The translations under genes and the position numbers were made by a program. The notes under the pieces were generated by a model. The model did not search any database and was not told the origin of the DNA. It saw only the letters and a list, made by a program, of their open reading frames with translations. DNA of 64,000 bases, taken from positions 806,001 through 870,000 of the forward strand of contig JAZGTN010000048.1 in NCBI GenBank assembly GCA_037783415.1. The letters are read 5' to 3'. The number at the start of each line of letters is the position of its first letter. The first letter of the stretch is position 1. Shown piece by piece: positions 1 to 13,000 of the stretch. Origin of the DNA: Leptasterias polaris (taxonomy: Eukaryota > Echinodermata > Asteroidea > Forcipulatida > Asteriidae).

Positions 1-503
1 CAGACACATTTAACTAAATTAAACTAAACCAAAAAGTTCCCTAGTAATGTGTCCATAACTCAAAATGGCTAATTGGTGATAGAGCTTACTATTTCAATTC
101 GATGATTCTTGGTACATGTATTAGTATTACTATTACGACTAAAACCTCCCAATACAATTATATTTTTCATGCATACTAATAATTAATTGTTTGTGTTAAA
201 TAATACCCCTGTATACCATTTTGTAACAAAACGACAAGTATTTGCAAGTACTTAGTTACATTCCAAAAGTGTATATGGTAAAACGTGAACAGTGTTTGCC
301 CATTATTATTTTGAAGGTATAAAGCAAAACGGAATAAAGTAAAATTGATGTAATAAATTGTCTTGTGTTTGAAGAGGTTTGAAAAAATGTCATTCTTTGT
401 GCTCCAACGAATGAAAAACGATGCCTTTGTTTTTATTATGCAAAAAAGGGTTGAGTTTGAGTTTAATGGATTTTTTTGTTTGTTTCTTGTTTGTCTTTGA
501 CAG

Positions 504-1010
504 GGCAAGGTCCAAGTTGCACAATCAAGGTAAGATTTTCTCCTTGACATTAATCAAAAGAGAAATTTGCAGACAACAGTTCTGTATTATATATGGACAG
601 TTTTCATTCTTGTACTGGAACGACTTAAGTGATCATTTCAGGAATATCTCCTGTTTAGGACTAGGTTTGATACATTGCCAAAGCTTAGGTGGCAATTGCC
701 CCCATGCACCTTGCCAGTGCCTTTGTGCTTGAAACATGCCATTTACAAATCCTTAACAGTCCCTTCCAATTGCTGAAAGTTCCCTGAAAATAAACCAGAC
801 ATTCCATGTTCTGCTGAACATTTTTGAGTTTCTCCCCGATTGATGTACAAAATATCCTTTTCATTCATGTTCTGAGTGAAGAATGTCTAAAACAATTTCT
901 TGATTGACAATTAATTTATTTCAAAAAAATAATTTAAGTTTTGTTTTCTCCTTAACAGCAGTGCAAAGAAGGGCAAGAAAGAACCCAAGGTGAAGCCGGC
1001 GAAGAAGCAG
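504..1010 (+). CDS. NCL: Nucleolin copy 1, exons 2-3 (basic N-terminus)
   Basis: Two small exons, 504-529 (26 nt) and 959-1010 (52 nt), join to give GKVQVAQSSSAKKGKKEPK followed by VKPAKKQ. Acceptors are tttgacag and ccttaacag; donors are aaggtaaga and caggtaaga. Together they make 78 nt, so the reading enters and leaves in phase 0, as needed by the acidic exon at 2451 and by an upstream exon ending in a complete codon. The alternative frame runs into TGA, which fixes this one. Confidence 0.75.
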
Positions 1011-4000
1011 GTAAGAAACTATCCAATAATTGTTCTAAGTAAAGAAACCTGCATTGTTTGAGGGTAACCCATGGAAGTGTCCATTCTGCACAAGACCTTT
1101 TCATACCAGGACAATGACCTTAAAAATTCCATTGTTGAGGTCACTGAACATGCATCTTGCAGGGATGTGATTTCTCCGGCTTTTGCCGGAATTCCGGATT
1201 TTTCGACTCAAAAAGTCAACCAATGTGAATCCGTTGAGAAAATGGGGGGGTAGATTATGCTAATTAATTATTCATGTCGATTTCTGCATTCTGAAATGTA
1301 TGTAATTGGTTTTATGACGAACTTTCTACATTAAATTGTATTGCCATATATGAGGACGAGGTGGAAACAGCACTGGGTCAGACGGGATTTTTATTAAATG
1401 ACGCTAAGAAGACGCATAAGTTGTGATCGTTCTCACATTGGACGCGTACGGTTTGTTGTTTTTACTGGGTAGGAGCGTGCTTCTTTCACCAAGTCTAGTT
1501 CCTATTAACGCGTCTGCTGTGCTTGCGTATTAATGGAATGGGGGAACAGACTCAATGTATAGCAGTGACCTCGTGTTGTGTCTGCGCAATGTGCGGTGGT
1601 TTTACGCATGGTGATCTGACATGAAGATCAAGGGCCTTTCTCAAACCTCGGCTTGGGCTCCGGCTCCAGGCTCCGTCTATGTTCGAACCACCGCGTGCAA
1701 ATACACGCTGCGCCACAAATTTATAACGGAGCCCAAGCCGGAGACGGAGCCTAAGCCGAGGTTTGAGAAATGCCCCAAGAAGAATGTAAACCTGCGCGAA
1801 ATTAAAAACTCGAAATGCACGAACAATTTAGAAATTGCGTGTCGCCAATGGTAGTAGAGCAATGGAGATCAACGCTGCGCTGGAGCTTCTATTTTGGGTT
1901 TGCGTGCACAATGGCAGCATTCTTTGCTCAGTCATAGGTTGCCAGCCAATAATCATTTATTTTCGTGGGAGTAAGTTCCGAATATCATTTTATTTTGAGC
2001 TTTTTAAGACAATATACGTCTAGCACTGTTATGATTTCATCTTTTTTATAAGTATTTTCCTCCCATTAACATGTCCTCGATCCCACAAATGGTTCCCAAA
2101 ACGCCAGAGGGACTCACTGAGTGCGACGCTGACGCTTGGGTAAACTTGCCCAAATTCCGGACACGCAAAAATTTGGACTTTGCCCAAAAATTTGGACTTT
2201 GCCCAAAATTTTTCCGTTTTTTTTTATCATCGCATAATCTCATGCCTGATCTTGTTGTAACAAGGGTCAACTGTAGGTACTTTAAAAAAATGGAAATGGA
2301 AAGTCATGGAATGACTTGAGCATGGGCCTTTTCAGTTGAAGGAAGTGGGTCGGATCTTACTGCAGTCTGGGGACATTGTGGTACAATCTGTTTGTGGCTG
2401 CTGTGGTCTTTGAAGTGTGTAATTCTTTAATTTGTATCTTGTGGAAACAGGAATCTGAGGAAGAGGAGAGCAGTGAGGAGGAGGAACCGATGGAAGTTGT
2501 CCAACAGGTCAAGGCCACTAAGAAGACCCCTGCTAAGAAGACTCCTGCTAAAAAGACCCCAGCAAAGCAGACTAAGAAAGCACCGCCAAAGGTAAGTTAT
2601 CAACATTTTCATTAATTTACCCTCGCTCCGACTTCAATCCTCCACTATCCTCCAATCTTGTGCTTCAACACACCAAATTTGAAATGCCTTGCCAGGTGAA
2701 AATTAGACCTGCATTTGGCAATTCTGTGCTGTCTGACAACTTGTTGAAGAAGATTCTGCAGTTTTGATGATTGGTATTTGTTAAGTTGAGGGAATTTCAT
2801 TTTGCAATGGGCATTGGAACATGCAAGTCCAAAAACTTAAAAGGTTAATTTTAAGTTAATTTCATATCTGACCTCGGCCCTGATGCCTAAAACAGGCATT
2901 CACCTTGTGCCTCTGGGTATTGAATCATTCCAATTGTCCAGTTGCATTTTTATATACATATCCCGCAATCTTTGCAGGTTGAAGAAGATGACGATGATAG
3001 TGATGATGATGATGATGATAGTGATAGTGAGGACGAAGAAGAGGTAGCCCCACAAAAAGCAACCAAGGCAGCTGCACCAGAAAGTGATGATGAGGATGAC
3101 AGTGACGAAGAGGAAGACAGTGACGAGGAGGAAGAGGAGGTGCCAGTTAAGAAGGGAGCCAAAGCAGCACCTGCTAAACCTAAAAAAGTTGAAGTCGAAG
3201 ATGATGATGATGAAGACAGCGATGAGGAGGAAGACAGCGATGAGGAAGAAGAGGAAGAGGTAACTAAAGCACCGGTACGTCTTAGATGCTATCTGATTAC
3301 CTCAGTCAGGAAACCAATGTTTTATTTCTTATAAGAATTAAATTTGGAGTACATCCTTAATGAAATTCATCATTTTCACTTGTTATGAAGGCTAAAGGAG
3401 CTAAGAAAGCAGCTAAAAAGGCAGAGGTAGAAGAAGAGGAAGATGAGGATGACAGCGATGAGGAGGAAGATAGTGATGAAGAAGAGGAAGAAGGTAAATA
3501 TACCAACACCAACTATCATGACAGTTTCCTAAGTTGAATAGTTTGTCAGTTATTGCCAGTGCAACTGTTGGCGCAGTAGGGTTCCTACATAATACTCATG
3601 TTGGAGGATTTAACGTGTCTCCGGCAGAGAGTTTCTGGGATGTCTGGGACCTTGGCTTGGCACTATGGTAACCCCCCCTCCCTCATCATCTTGCACTGGT
3701 CATAACGGGTTGCAATGCTGTAGTCCGGGTGTTGAATTTCAGGGTTTCAAATTAAACTGTTTTGGGGTACAGGTCGTGTTGTGAAGAAGACGTGGATTTA
3801 ATTAAGGCTTGTCTTGTTCTCTTGTCTAGAAGATGAAGATGCCCCTCCCATGAAGAAGAAGAAACAGGCTGGTGGAGATGCACAGGTGACCAAGAAACCA
3901 AAGGCAGAGGAGGTCGGAGCAGGTAAAAGAACTCTTATCTAATCAAGGAACAAACCCATTGTCTTCATTGATTAAATTTGTTTGACAGCAATGTGCATTG

Positions 4001-7000
4001 TGTTGGTCTTGCTTCTCGCTGTCTTTCTCTTCCAGTTTGAAAGCATATGATTTGTGATTGTCATTTAATATTTATGAATTAACGTTTATGCTTTGTCCTT
4101 GTTTAAAGTTATATTTTTACAACAAAGCACTCGGGGAAAGTGTCCGCCAAATATCGGGCTGATTTTTTTGTCTGCATTGAGTTTTCTTTATGGGCCCTGA
4201 TATTTGTATCTGTTTCATTTTTAATTTGAGTATCACTATTGTGGTACAGCCTTGAGAACTTATCACAATGGTAATGCATTCTGTTAACTTGGAAACCCAT
4301 TTGGAAAATGAGAATCTAGCTGACAGCAGGGTTGGTTGGTTTGTCAGTTTTTATGGCCATATAGTTGGCAGTGTGAGCCCCAACCCCCCCTAATATCAAG
4401 AACATTATTGTTGTTTCTTTGAGAAACCTGATATACACTTTGTTTGGTAATGTTGATGTTGACATTTCTTAATGAATGGAATTAACTTGATTTGAAAATT
4501 CGAAATGACAAGCAGCTAGCTGGCACTTATTTATTCAGCATTTGATTCTTTGATTTTGCAGAGATTATTTCCATCTTCGTCGGAGGTGTCGGCAGTGGCA
4601 CTTCGGGTGAGGAGCTTGAGGAATTCTTCACCTCACAAGGCGTCGAGGTCTTCAATGCAAGAGTCATTCCAAACAAACCGTAAGTGCATTCATTTGTCCT
4701 TCCCTTCACTGGGCATTTATTGCAACTGATGAAATAAAAGTTGATACTCGAATCTGACTATTTGCGGGCTTTGTCTGAACTGGGTGATTAACTGATGACA
4801 ATTTCACCAATATCACAAACAGTTGCTGTCCCATTCAGGCAGTAACTTTGCTGATTGGTAGAAGGCATTTGGTCTGATAATCGCTGAACGCTATCCAGCT
4901 TTGAACTTCTAAAGAAAAACACTCGTGTAAAGATAAACGCCAGCCAAGTCTGAGAACTGGTATAAAAAAATATCAGGCATGCAACTTTTCAGCCCTCTTT
5001 GAATTGTGCCATAAAAACTAATGTTAAGTGTGGTTGGCAATTTCTCATTCAGTCCAAATTGATGGCTATGGATAGATTGGGTGACGTGTGTGCGCAAGTT
5101 GAGGATATTCTTAGCAGCATCCTAAGCAACAGTCGTAGCCGCCAATTTTCATATGGCCTAACACTCTTGCTACTTAATATTTGATGAACACTTTGGTTCT
5201 TTTTTGCTCCCAGGTTTGGTTATGTAGATGTCCACTCCAACAAAGCGTTCAAAAAGGCCATGGAATTGAACCACCAAGAGCTGAATGGGAATGCACTCCG
5301 TCTGGAGCGAGGAAAGGATAGGGGGGATAGGGGAGAAAAGACCCCCAGAAATGCCACCCAAAGCTCTGGTAAGTCCTGTTTAAGAATTCACCCAATGCTA
5401 GAATTTAATAATAATAATAATAATAATAAATCATTTGTAGAGCGCAGAAACTATGTTTATATATTCTACTGCGCTTCAAGAGCTCTTAGATGCTATACCA
5501 CTACACAATGCTATACAATTCAAAGCATGAACATAATATAATTAAATCTGTTTAAAACAAATAGGTTTTTACTTTAAATTTAAAGCCATCTAATTTACTC
5601 CAGTAACCTTATTCCAGTGACCTTCTATAGTTGTATACAGCTAAATAATACCAAGTACACCTGCATTTTTTTACATGACACTCGAGTCTATTAGCAAGAC
5701 ACTTGACCATTAATTGCTTCTCCTCTCCCAGGTGTTTAAATAAGAACCTGCTGGGGCTGAGACAATACTGTGTTGGATTAAATCTAAGTAGCTAGATCAA
5801 GGCGCTTTACAACTTTACTCCTGGTACTAAATTAAGTAGTTTGCGGTTGTATGCTCCCCAGGGAGTTTAGAAAGTTTGAGGAATGAACTAAGTATGCCTG
5901 ATAAACAGGAGTAAAGTTGTAAAGCACCTTGATCTAGCTTCTTAGATTTGTGTGCATTTAAAGAAGCCAGCATTACTATTATTTCGTCTGTGTATTGCTA
6001 AAACTAGGATTTCTCGGAATAAGATTGTATAAAAGCTGTTCTTTGACAATTTAACTTACAAGTTCCATTTTGCATCTTTGATTGCAGGCGGCAGAAATGA
6101 CTCCAACAATAGAACTCTGTTTGTGAAGGGACTGTGCTTCGACACCACTGAGGATACTCTAAGAGAGAAGTTCAATTGCAATGAAGTACGAATGCCTACC
6201 AGGGAAGGCAGACCAGCAGGGTGCGTCATTAAACATTGGTCATTACTTTTAAATGTTTTTGCAATTGCCTCTTATTATTAAGATGGGTATGCCTGGCAAA
6301 TAACAAGCTTTTTTATTTAAGCCTGCTATACCATGTACTACGGCAGGAGTTTGCCACTTCCTTCCTTGGGTTAAGATTTGGGACCTACTGTTGATGAATT
6401 GTGTAAAGCCCGGTTCATACTTTCTGCGAATGCGATACGAATTTTGACGTCACAATTCGCAACCAAGAGTTGAGATGTGGTCAACTCCTGCGAAACATTC
6501 ACAGCGAAAACACAGCAGATGTCAGAAATCGTATTGCATTCGCAGGAAGTATGATCCAGGCTTAATGCATGATTTCGTTTGTATTTTATTTATTTTTTCT
6601 CTGGGCATGTAGAACTTTTGTTTTAGATAAGGATATGTATAACATTCCCAGTTTTCAGAACGTTTGGTGTATTTTTGTTGCAGCTGTATCCAACATTTAT
6701 TTGTGAATTTTCTCATAAGTTTGAATTGGCAGTCCTGTGTACTGTCTGTATTGATCCACCCTCACACCATGGCCCAATTTCATGGCTTTGCTTATAGCGG
6801 ATATCTGCACTTGGAGGCACAATTAAAACTTCCTTGCTAGGAGGGCTGTAATTATACAGTTTAAGCTTGATTTAGTGATTATTTTTTTGCTTTTAAGAAG
6901 TAAGCCAAGCTATTGATTTGAATGAGGCCAAGTTAAATAATTTAAGGTACAACGCAAATATCTGTCCTTTAAATCCTCTTCATTGTTTCTGTTAATCTTT

Positions 7001-10000
7001 CTCTGAAGCTCAAGTAAAACAGTCTTAACTGAAATACTACGCACCTTGAATTTCAGAGTTTACCGAGAGATACTTGCTCTTAATGAGTTCGGTGTTTTGT
7101 TTAATAAATAATAATTATTTTTTTGTCATGCAGTTATGCCTACCTGGAGTTTGCAAATGAGACTGAGGTAGAAAAAGCAATGACCGAAATGCAGGGGGCC
7201 GAAGTCGATGGATGGAATGTCATCTTGGACTACGTTGGAGACAAGAGCAAGAACCAGAGAAGAACATCTGCTGGAGGTGGAGGAGGTAAGCAACTATTAA
7301 CCACAAATTCTTTGGCATTCTTAGTAGAAGCTGTGTAAATCAGGAGTTGGGAGGTATGATCCCAAATCCATCATACTCTAGCAAAGCATTGAGATATTGG
7401 GTTGGCTGTAGTCAAAAACTCATCTTTGCTGCCTCTTTTTTGTGCGTATCTCCACAATCCCTTGCTCCGTTTCAATTTTCATCACGGTTTAAAAGTTCTT
7501 TGTTAAATCCTGCTCATCAAGCCTGTGTAATATTAGGCCTATAACTTTGTTAAAGTGCTTTGAGGTGGTAATAGTTGCTTAAGTTTAATTATTATTGTTA
7601 TGCAGAACTCATTGTAGTTATAGTCCCTGTTGTCCATGTGACTAAAACAAATGCTTTTTACACAAAACTGAGGCCTTCGAAACCATATGGATACCTGGTT
7701 CCAGGGAAGGCTCTGTCTGTCTGTTTGAAGCTGGTACAAAAAGCAAGTATTTTTTTGAAATAACTGATGAGGCTTAGCCAGAGCCAAAACCGCAACCTTG
7801 GTGTTGAAACTGGACTTAGTGGAGATAACGAGATAATTGGAGATAATTTTACAAAATGCCTGTAAAATCACTGATCTGTTTTAATTTGAAACAGGACCCA
7901 CCCAACCGTCCTCAACCCTGTACATTAAGGGGTTGACAAACGATGTGTCGGAAGGGGATATCAAGCTGCTAATGCAAGCCCTGGAAGTGAGGAGACCAAA
8001 TAGACGAGATGGTTCTGGAATGGCAGAGTAAGTCACCAAAGGGTCACCCATGTTCACCCCCCTTGCCACCATCCCAAGAGCTGTATACTCCCCTTGCCAC
8101 CACCCACCCCAAGAGCTGTACACGTATATTGATAGTTGCAACAACTTGTGATTAGAAGCCATTTTGTGTCAAAAAAAAAAACACTGGGTGAATATAAAGT
8201 GTGCAAGACTATACTACTTATTGAGTTGTGCTGCATTTGGACCAAAAATTGTATCCAGCAACATGACTGAAGAAACTGGTGCCTCTATGCTCTCTGCCCC
8301 GCCCCCCCCCCAAAAAAACCCCCAACCCAGCCAGAAACCGGCATCCGTCTTTAACAGTGGTTCGCAAAAGCACATTGGAACTGGTCGAAATTCTCTCCAA
8401 GTGGTCGGACTGGCTAGTTCAATGTTGAAAAGCTGCTGGATAAGTGAAATAACGGGCCTTCTTGGTCCTGATGGCGAGTCACTGAAAAGGTAAAGGGCAA
8501 ACCCTGGAAACAGTTACTGTAAAGGTTTTACAAAAAAACGCCACAATTATTTGATTATTTTGGTTAAAATGGATTGAATTTACCTCATTTCACAGTTACG
8601 CCTATGCCGACTTTGATACAGAAGCTTCAGCGAAGGATGCTTTTGAGAAATTCCAAGGCTCCCAGCTTAAGAGTTCCTTCTTGAACCTTGATTACGCCAT
8701 CAGCAAGAAACGTAATAACGCTGATGGAGGTAAGAAATGCTTCTGTTTTTTGGGGTTTTTTTCGAAGGAAGTCTATAAAAGTTTTCCTTATGTGGGTTGT
8801 ACATGATTCTTTTGTTTGTACTGCGTGCCCTTAATCTTCAAATGGATTATAAATATAATCAATGAAACTTTATTTTCCATATTTTGTGCTTGTCCCGCTG
8901 CACGTCGCACTTACCTGCGGTATGGCCAATGCACCAACATTATGGAACATTCTCACTATTCACTTCTGTCGGGCATCATCTATTGAATCATTCAAAGCTA
9001 TGTTAATACTCGATTGCTTTTATTCTAAGATACTACAAATTTTATTATTTTTTGTCATTTTGTACATTGCTTTGAAACCTTTTAAAAGGTGTTTATTTTT
9101 TAGATATGATCATGATGGTTATTCAAACCGAGTGGAGTAATGAAATTTCTTGTGCCCATTTTACAATCAAAAATCAACAGGAGACAAAGACAAGAAGACG
9201 CTGTATATCCGAGGAATGTCAGGCGACACTACAACAGATCAATTGCAATCTCACTTTCCTGGTGCCGACTCTGTCAGAATACCGATGGACAGGGACACCA
9301 ACACACCTAAAGGGTGAGTTATGTTCACTATGATATTCTGAACCCAAACTATTAAGATTTGTATAGACCTTCCAAGTCCTCCCATTTTAGGTATTACTCT
9401 GTCCCAAATATCAGTGATGTGGTTTAGTATGCCTGGCCTCATGCTAAGAGTGTGTGGTTTGGGGGTACAGTACCAAATCCATCAAAATACTCCACTCTAT
9501 GGTAACTCAACGCCCAAATGTTTGGACTCTGATAACTCAACACCCAAATGTTTGGACTCTGATAAGATTGGTATGCCTGGCCTCATGCTAAGAGTGTGTG
9601 GTTTGGGGTACAGTACCAAATCCATCAAATATACTCCACTGTATGGTAACTCAACACCCAAATGTTTGGACTCTGATAACTCAACACCCACATGTTTGGA
9701 CTCTGATAAGATTGTATGCCTCACTGTATGGTAACTCAACACCCAAATGTTTGGACTCTGATAACTCAACACCCACATGTTTGGACTCTGATAAGATTGT
9801 ATGCCTGACTTAATACTGAGAGTGGATGGATTGGAGATATTTTGGAACATGAATGTGTGTTGTCTTCTGTAGGTATTAACTGGTCTGGATTGAATTATGA
9901 CATATTATTGAAACTTGACTTGTGAACTTTTTATGAATTTAATGTTGGTTTGATCTTGAAACGTTTATTTTTACCAAAGTTTAATTATTTAACTCGATAG

Positions 10001-13000
10001 TTTCTACATAACAAATTTATAAACACCTTGATTGTTTGTTGTTGGTGTAGGTTTGCATACGCAGAGTACACCTCTGAGGGTGATGCAGCCGCTGCCATGG
10101 AGAAACTGCAGGGATCTGAACTAGATGGTTACAGTCTAGCCATTGACTACGCTAGAGCTAGAACTAGCTTCGGATCACCAAGAGGTAAGACAAACTTCGA
10201 GACATTCAAGTTCTAAACACGATTCAAGATGCACCTCAAAAGCTTCTTGATTTTGAGCTTGCTATATATAGTTGAGATGAAATTCAGCACATTGCTGGCT
10301 TGGCATAGTGAATCTGTCATTGAAAACGACTGTGGATGATATTGAATAGTCGGACAGTAGAGGGGTTATCTGTGTACTTTGTAGATGCATTCACCACATT
10401 ATATTTCGGTGGCTAGCTGGCAGGCATTAGTGCATCTATCGTTCAAAACCATAGCGAACGTTTGAATGGTCAGACACAGGCATGCAACTTTTCCGCTGAT
10501 TTCCTCTTTTTTTATTCTCGGTTTTAGCATTCAAAATTGAAAAATCTTTGAAATTTAGTAATTTCCTCTTTTGGTGAAGTTACAGTTGCATGCCTGTCAG
10601 ACAGTAGGAGTGTTGAATGTATTGGTTTGATGTATTAACCATATCACATTGCTGGCTGGCCATAGTGCTTCTATCATTCAAAACCAAAGTGGACATTTGA
10701 ATGGACAGAAAGTAGTAGGGTAGATGGATTCACCTCATAATATATATTATAAAAAACAATTTTTGATGATGTAAACTGAAAACAGGAATTTGTATAGTTT
10801 TGTCAAATGGGCTATTGAAATGTCGTTTCTCTTTGATTTTTTTGTTTGTATTTTTCAGCCATCTAACTTGCCCTCATGCTGTTTTGTTTCCCCTTTTGTT
10901 ACTGGCAATAGTACATAAACTTTGTAGATCACAATGAACTTAAATTATTGACTGCTTTTTATCAAACAATACTTCTGTCAAATTGTATACTGTTAATAGG
11001 TTACATATTCATGTTTATTATGATGCAAGATTATAATTTATATTTGGTCATGTTTCATATGATGTCACTAGAATCAAGAGATATAAAAGTTAGTGTTCCT
11101 TTGGGAAGGTGAAACTAAATTTTCTAGTTAGTTTCTAGTTCCATAGTTACAAAAGATTTAGCAAGACATGGGTTAAAGTTACCAGCAGCCGATGTCACAA
11201 AACGCTAGGATTAATCCTATCTCGAGTTAGCACGAGTAACTCGTTATAACTTATTAAGACTAGTCCCATCTCTTAGCATTGCCTAGGACTAGTCCTAAGT
11301 TAGGAAGAGTTTGGTGAAATCGACGGCAGACTCGCTTGGCTTCCACATTTTGTTTTGTCAAGTATTCCAACAACTTAAATGAGACATTAACTGGCCCAAC
11401 TATCGACCTGTTGTTGGGACCTTTAACAGGTGCTCAAACATTTCGTCAGATTAAATATATGTTTGTTTTATTCACTCAATCACAGGTGGCCGAGGTAGCT
11501 TTGGAGGTGGCTTCCGTGGTGGTCGCGGTGGTGGATTCCGCGGTGGCAGCGCCGGACGCGGTGGTGGATTCCGTGGAGGTCGTGGTGGTGGCGGACGCGG
11601 TGGTGGATTCCGTGGAGGTCGCGGCGGTGGCGGACGTGGAGGTAGGTACCAGTAACGAATATATTTTAAAGTGAATGATTGATTGGTTGAATTTTAAAGT
11701 GTTACTGCTCAAATAATAAATGTTTTATTATTAAAGTGACAACTGTTTTGCAGAGACTTTTATCTTAATTCAGACCCTTTTGTTTGTCTGCCTGTTGCAA
11801 AATAGCTGTCACAGACCTGCCAACCTGTACGCATTTTGCGTACCATGCACGCATTTTCACATCCGAGTACGGTGGTACGAAATATATGCAGAAAAGACGC
11901 AAAATCTAAATCGCGTGTGTTAAAATCTGCAACACGAACGGACAATTTTGTTCTCAATTTATTCAACTGTCATTCGTGCGACCCCAAGTGCAAAAACAAC
12001 CGAACAAAGACACCCTGCATCTGAGTGATTATTATGCACTTCGATAAAAAAGAGGTTGTGCCTAGAACTATATTTTAAATTCTTACTCCCGCTGGAAAAC
12101 TAATAAACCAATGCGTAACAAAGGGGGTGGGAATGGCGCAATCCAGTTTCGGTCAATCTTTTACGGTACATTGTATGGCCGTATGCATGGATGTACATGC
12201 ACACAACGCACGTGTCGGCATCGCCGTGTGAATAACATGGACGCCGATCGAAGTGTCAGATTTATACATCGTTTCTGTTAGTTTTACTTCCATTAGGGGA
12301 GAATAATGGGAATTTAATGGCCTGTGATCTTTTTATAAGAGAAACAAATGATGAATTGAAGTGGAACTGGAAAATTCTACGGTAGGCTTTCGTTTGTCCG
12401 TTTACTGGGCAACCAAAGAAAAGAGTGGAACCTTTCGCATTATTATTGTCAAGTTACTTGCATGCCGAGTAAGTTACTAAGAATTTAGGAACATTGTTCA
12501 ACAGTGCTTTTCATAGTAATTAATATATGTTATTGGAATAGAAATCAGTCAACATTTTTTTAAATTTTTTTTTAATATATATTTTATTTTTTTTATTTTT
12601 TTTACAACTTTTTGCCACTTTGAGTTTAGCATCTATGATCTAGGCAATTGGAACATACAGTGCCAACAGTCGAACTGGTTATTTAGTTTTTCTGATTGGG
12701 CTTCTGGGTTTGCCGCCGTGCACACAGGCTTCTGGTTTTACTGCCGCCGCGCTAATGTGGTACTTAAAAAAAAATTACAAGGTTGGCAGGTCTGCTGTCA
12801 TATTCTTCAAATATAAAGAAGTAATTCTAATTGTTCTGCTTCTCTAGCAATGTGGATACTGTTTCTAGTAAAGCTCCTTAAAATATATATCCTCTGGGGT
12901 TATCAAAATGTCAAATACAACATCTTCTTTCAAAACTGTTCTCAAAACCCACCTCTTTGCATTTAAAAAATGACCAGCGACTCTCTACAAACTTGTTCTG

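Noticed and set aside
2950..3334. Ser-rich antisense frames opposite the acidic exons (also 26994-27206, 2427-2612)
   Set aside because: They are the reverse complement of GAT/GAG/GAA repeats in nucleolin exons; no splice or start context of their own.
4680..5213. Possible box C/D snoRNA in a nucleolin intron (TGATGA near 4728 and 4793 with CTGA downstream)
   Set aside because: Vertebrate nucleolin introns host snoRNAs, so I looked. No candidate had C and D boxes at a sensible distance together with a terminal stem; a covariance-model search would be needed to decide.
7755..7880. Possible snoRNA around TGATGAGGCTTAGCC in the RRM3-upstream intron
   Set aside because: The nearest CTGA is over 100 nt away and no closing stem pairs the two ends.
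8164..8493. 109-codon frame in the RRM3 intron
   Set aside because: It overlaps a dispersed repeat and a C homopolymer whose length differs between units, changing the frame in unit 2.
9414..9850. Repeat-protein-like frames and a CRISPR-like look
   Set aside because: The repeats are a eukaryotic minisatellite without unique spacers of constant length; both strands are open only because the period keeps frame.
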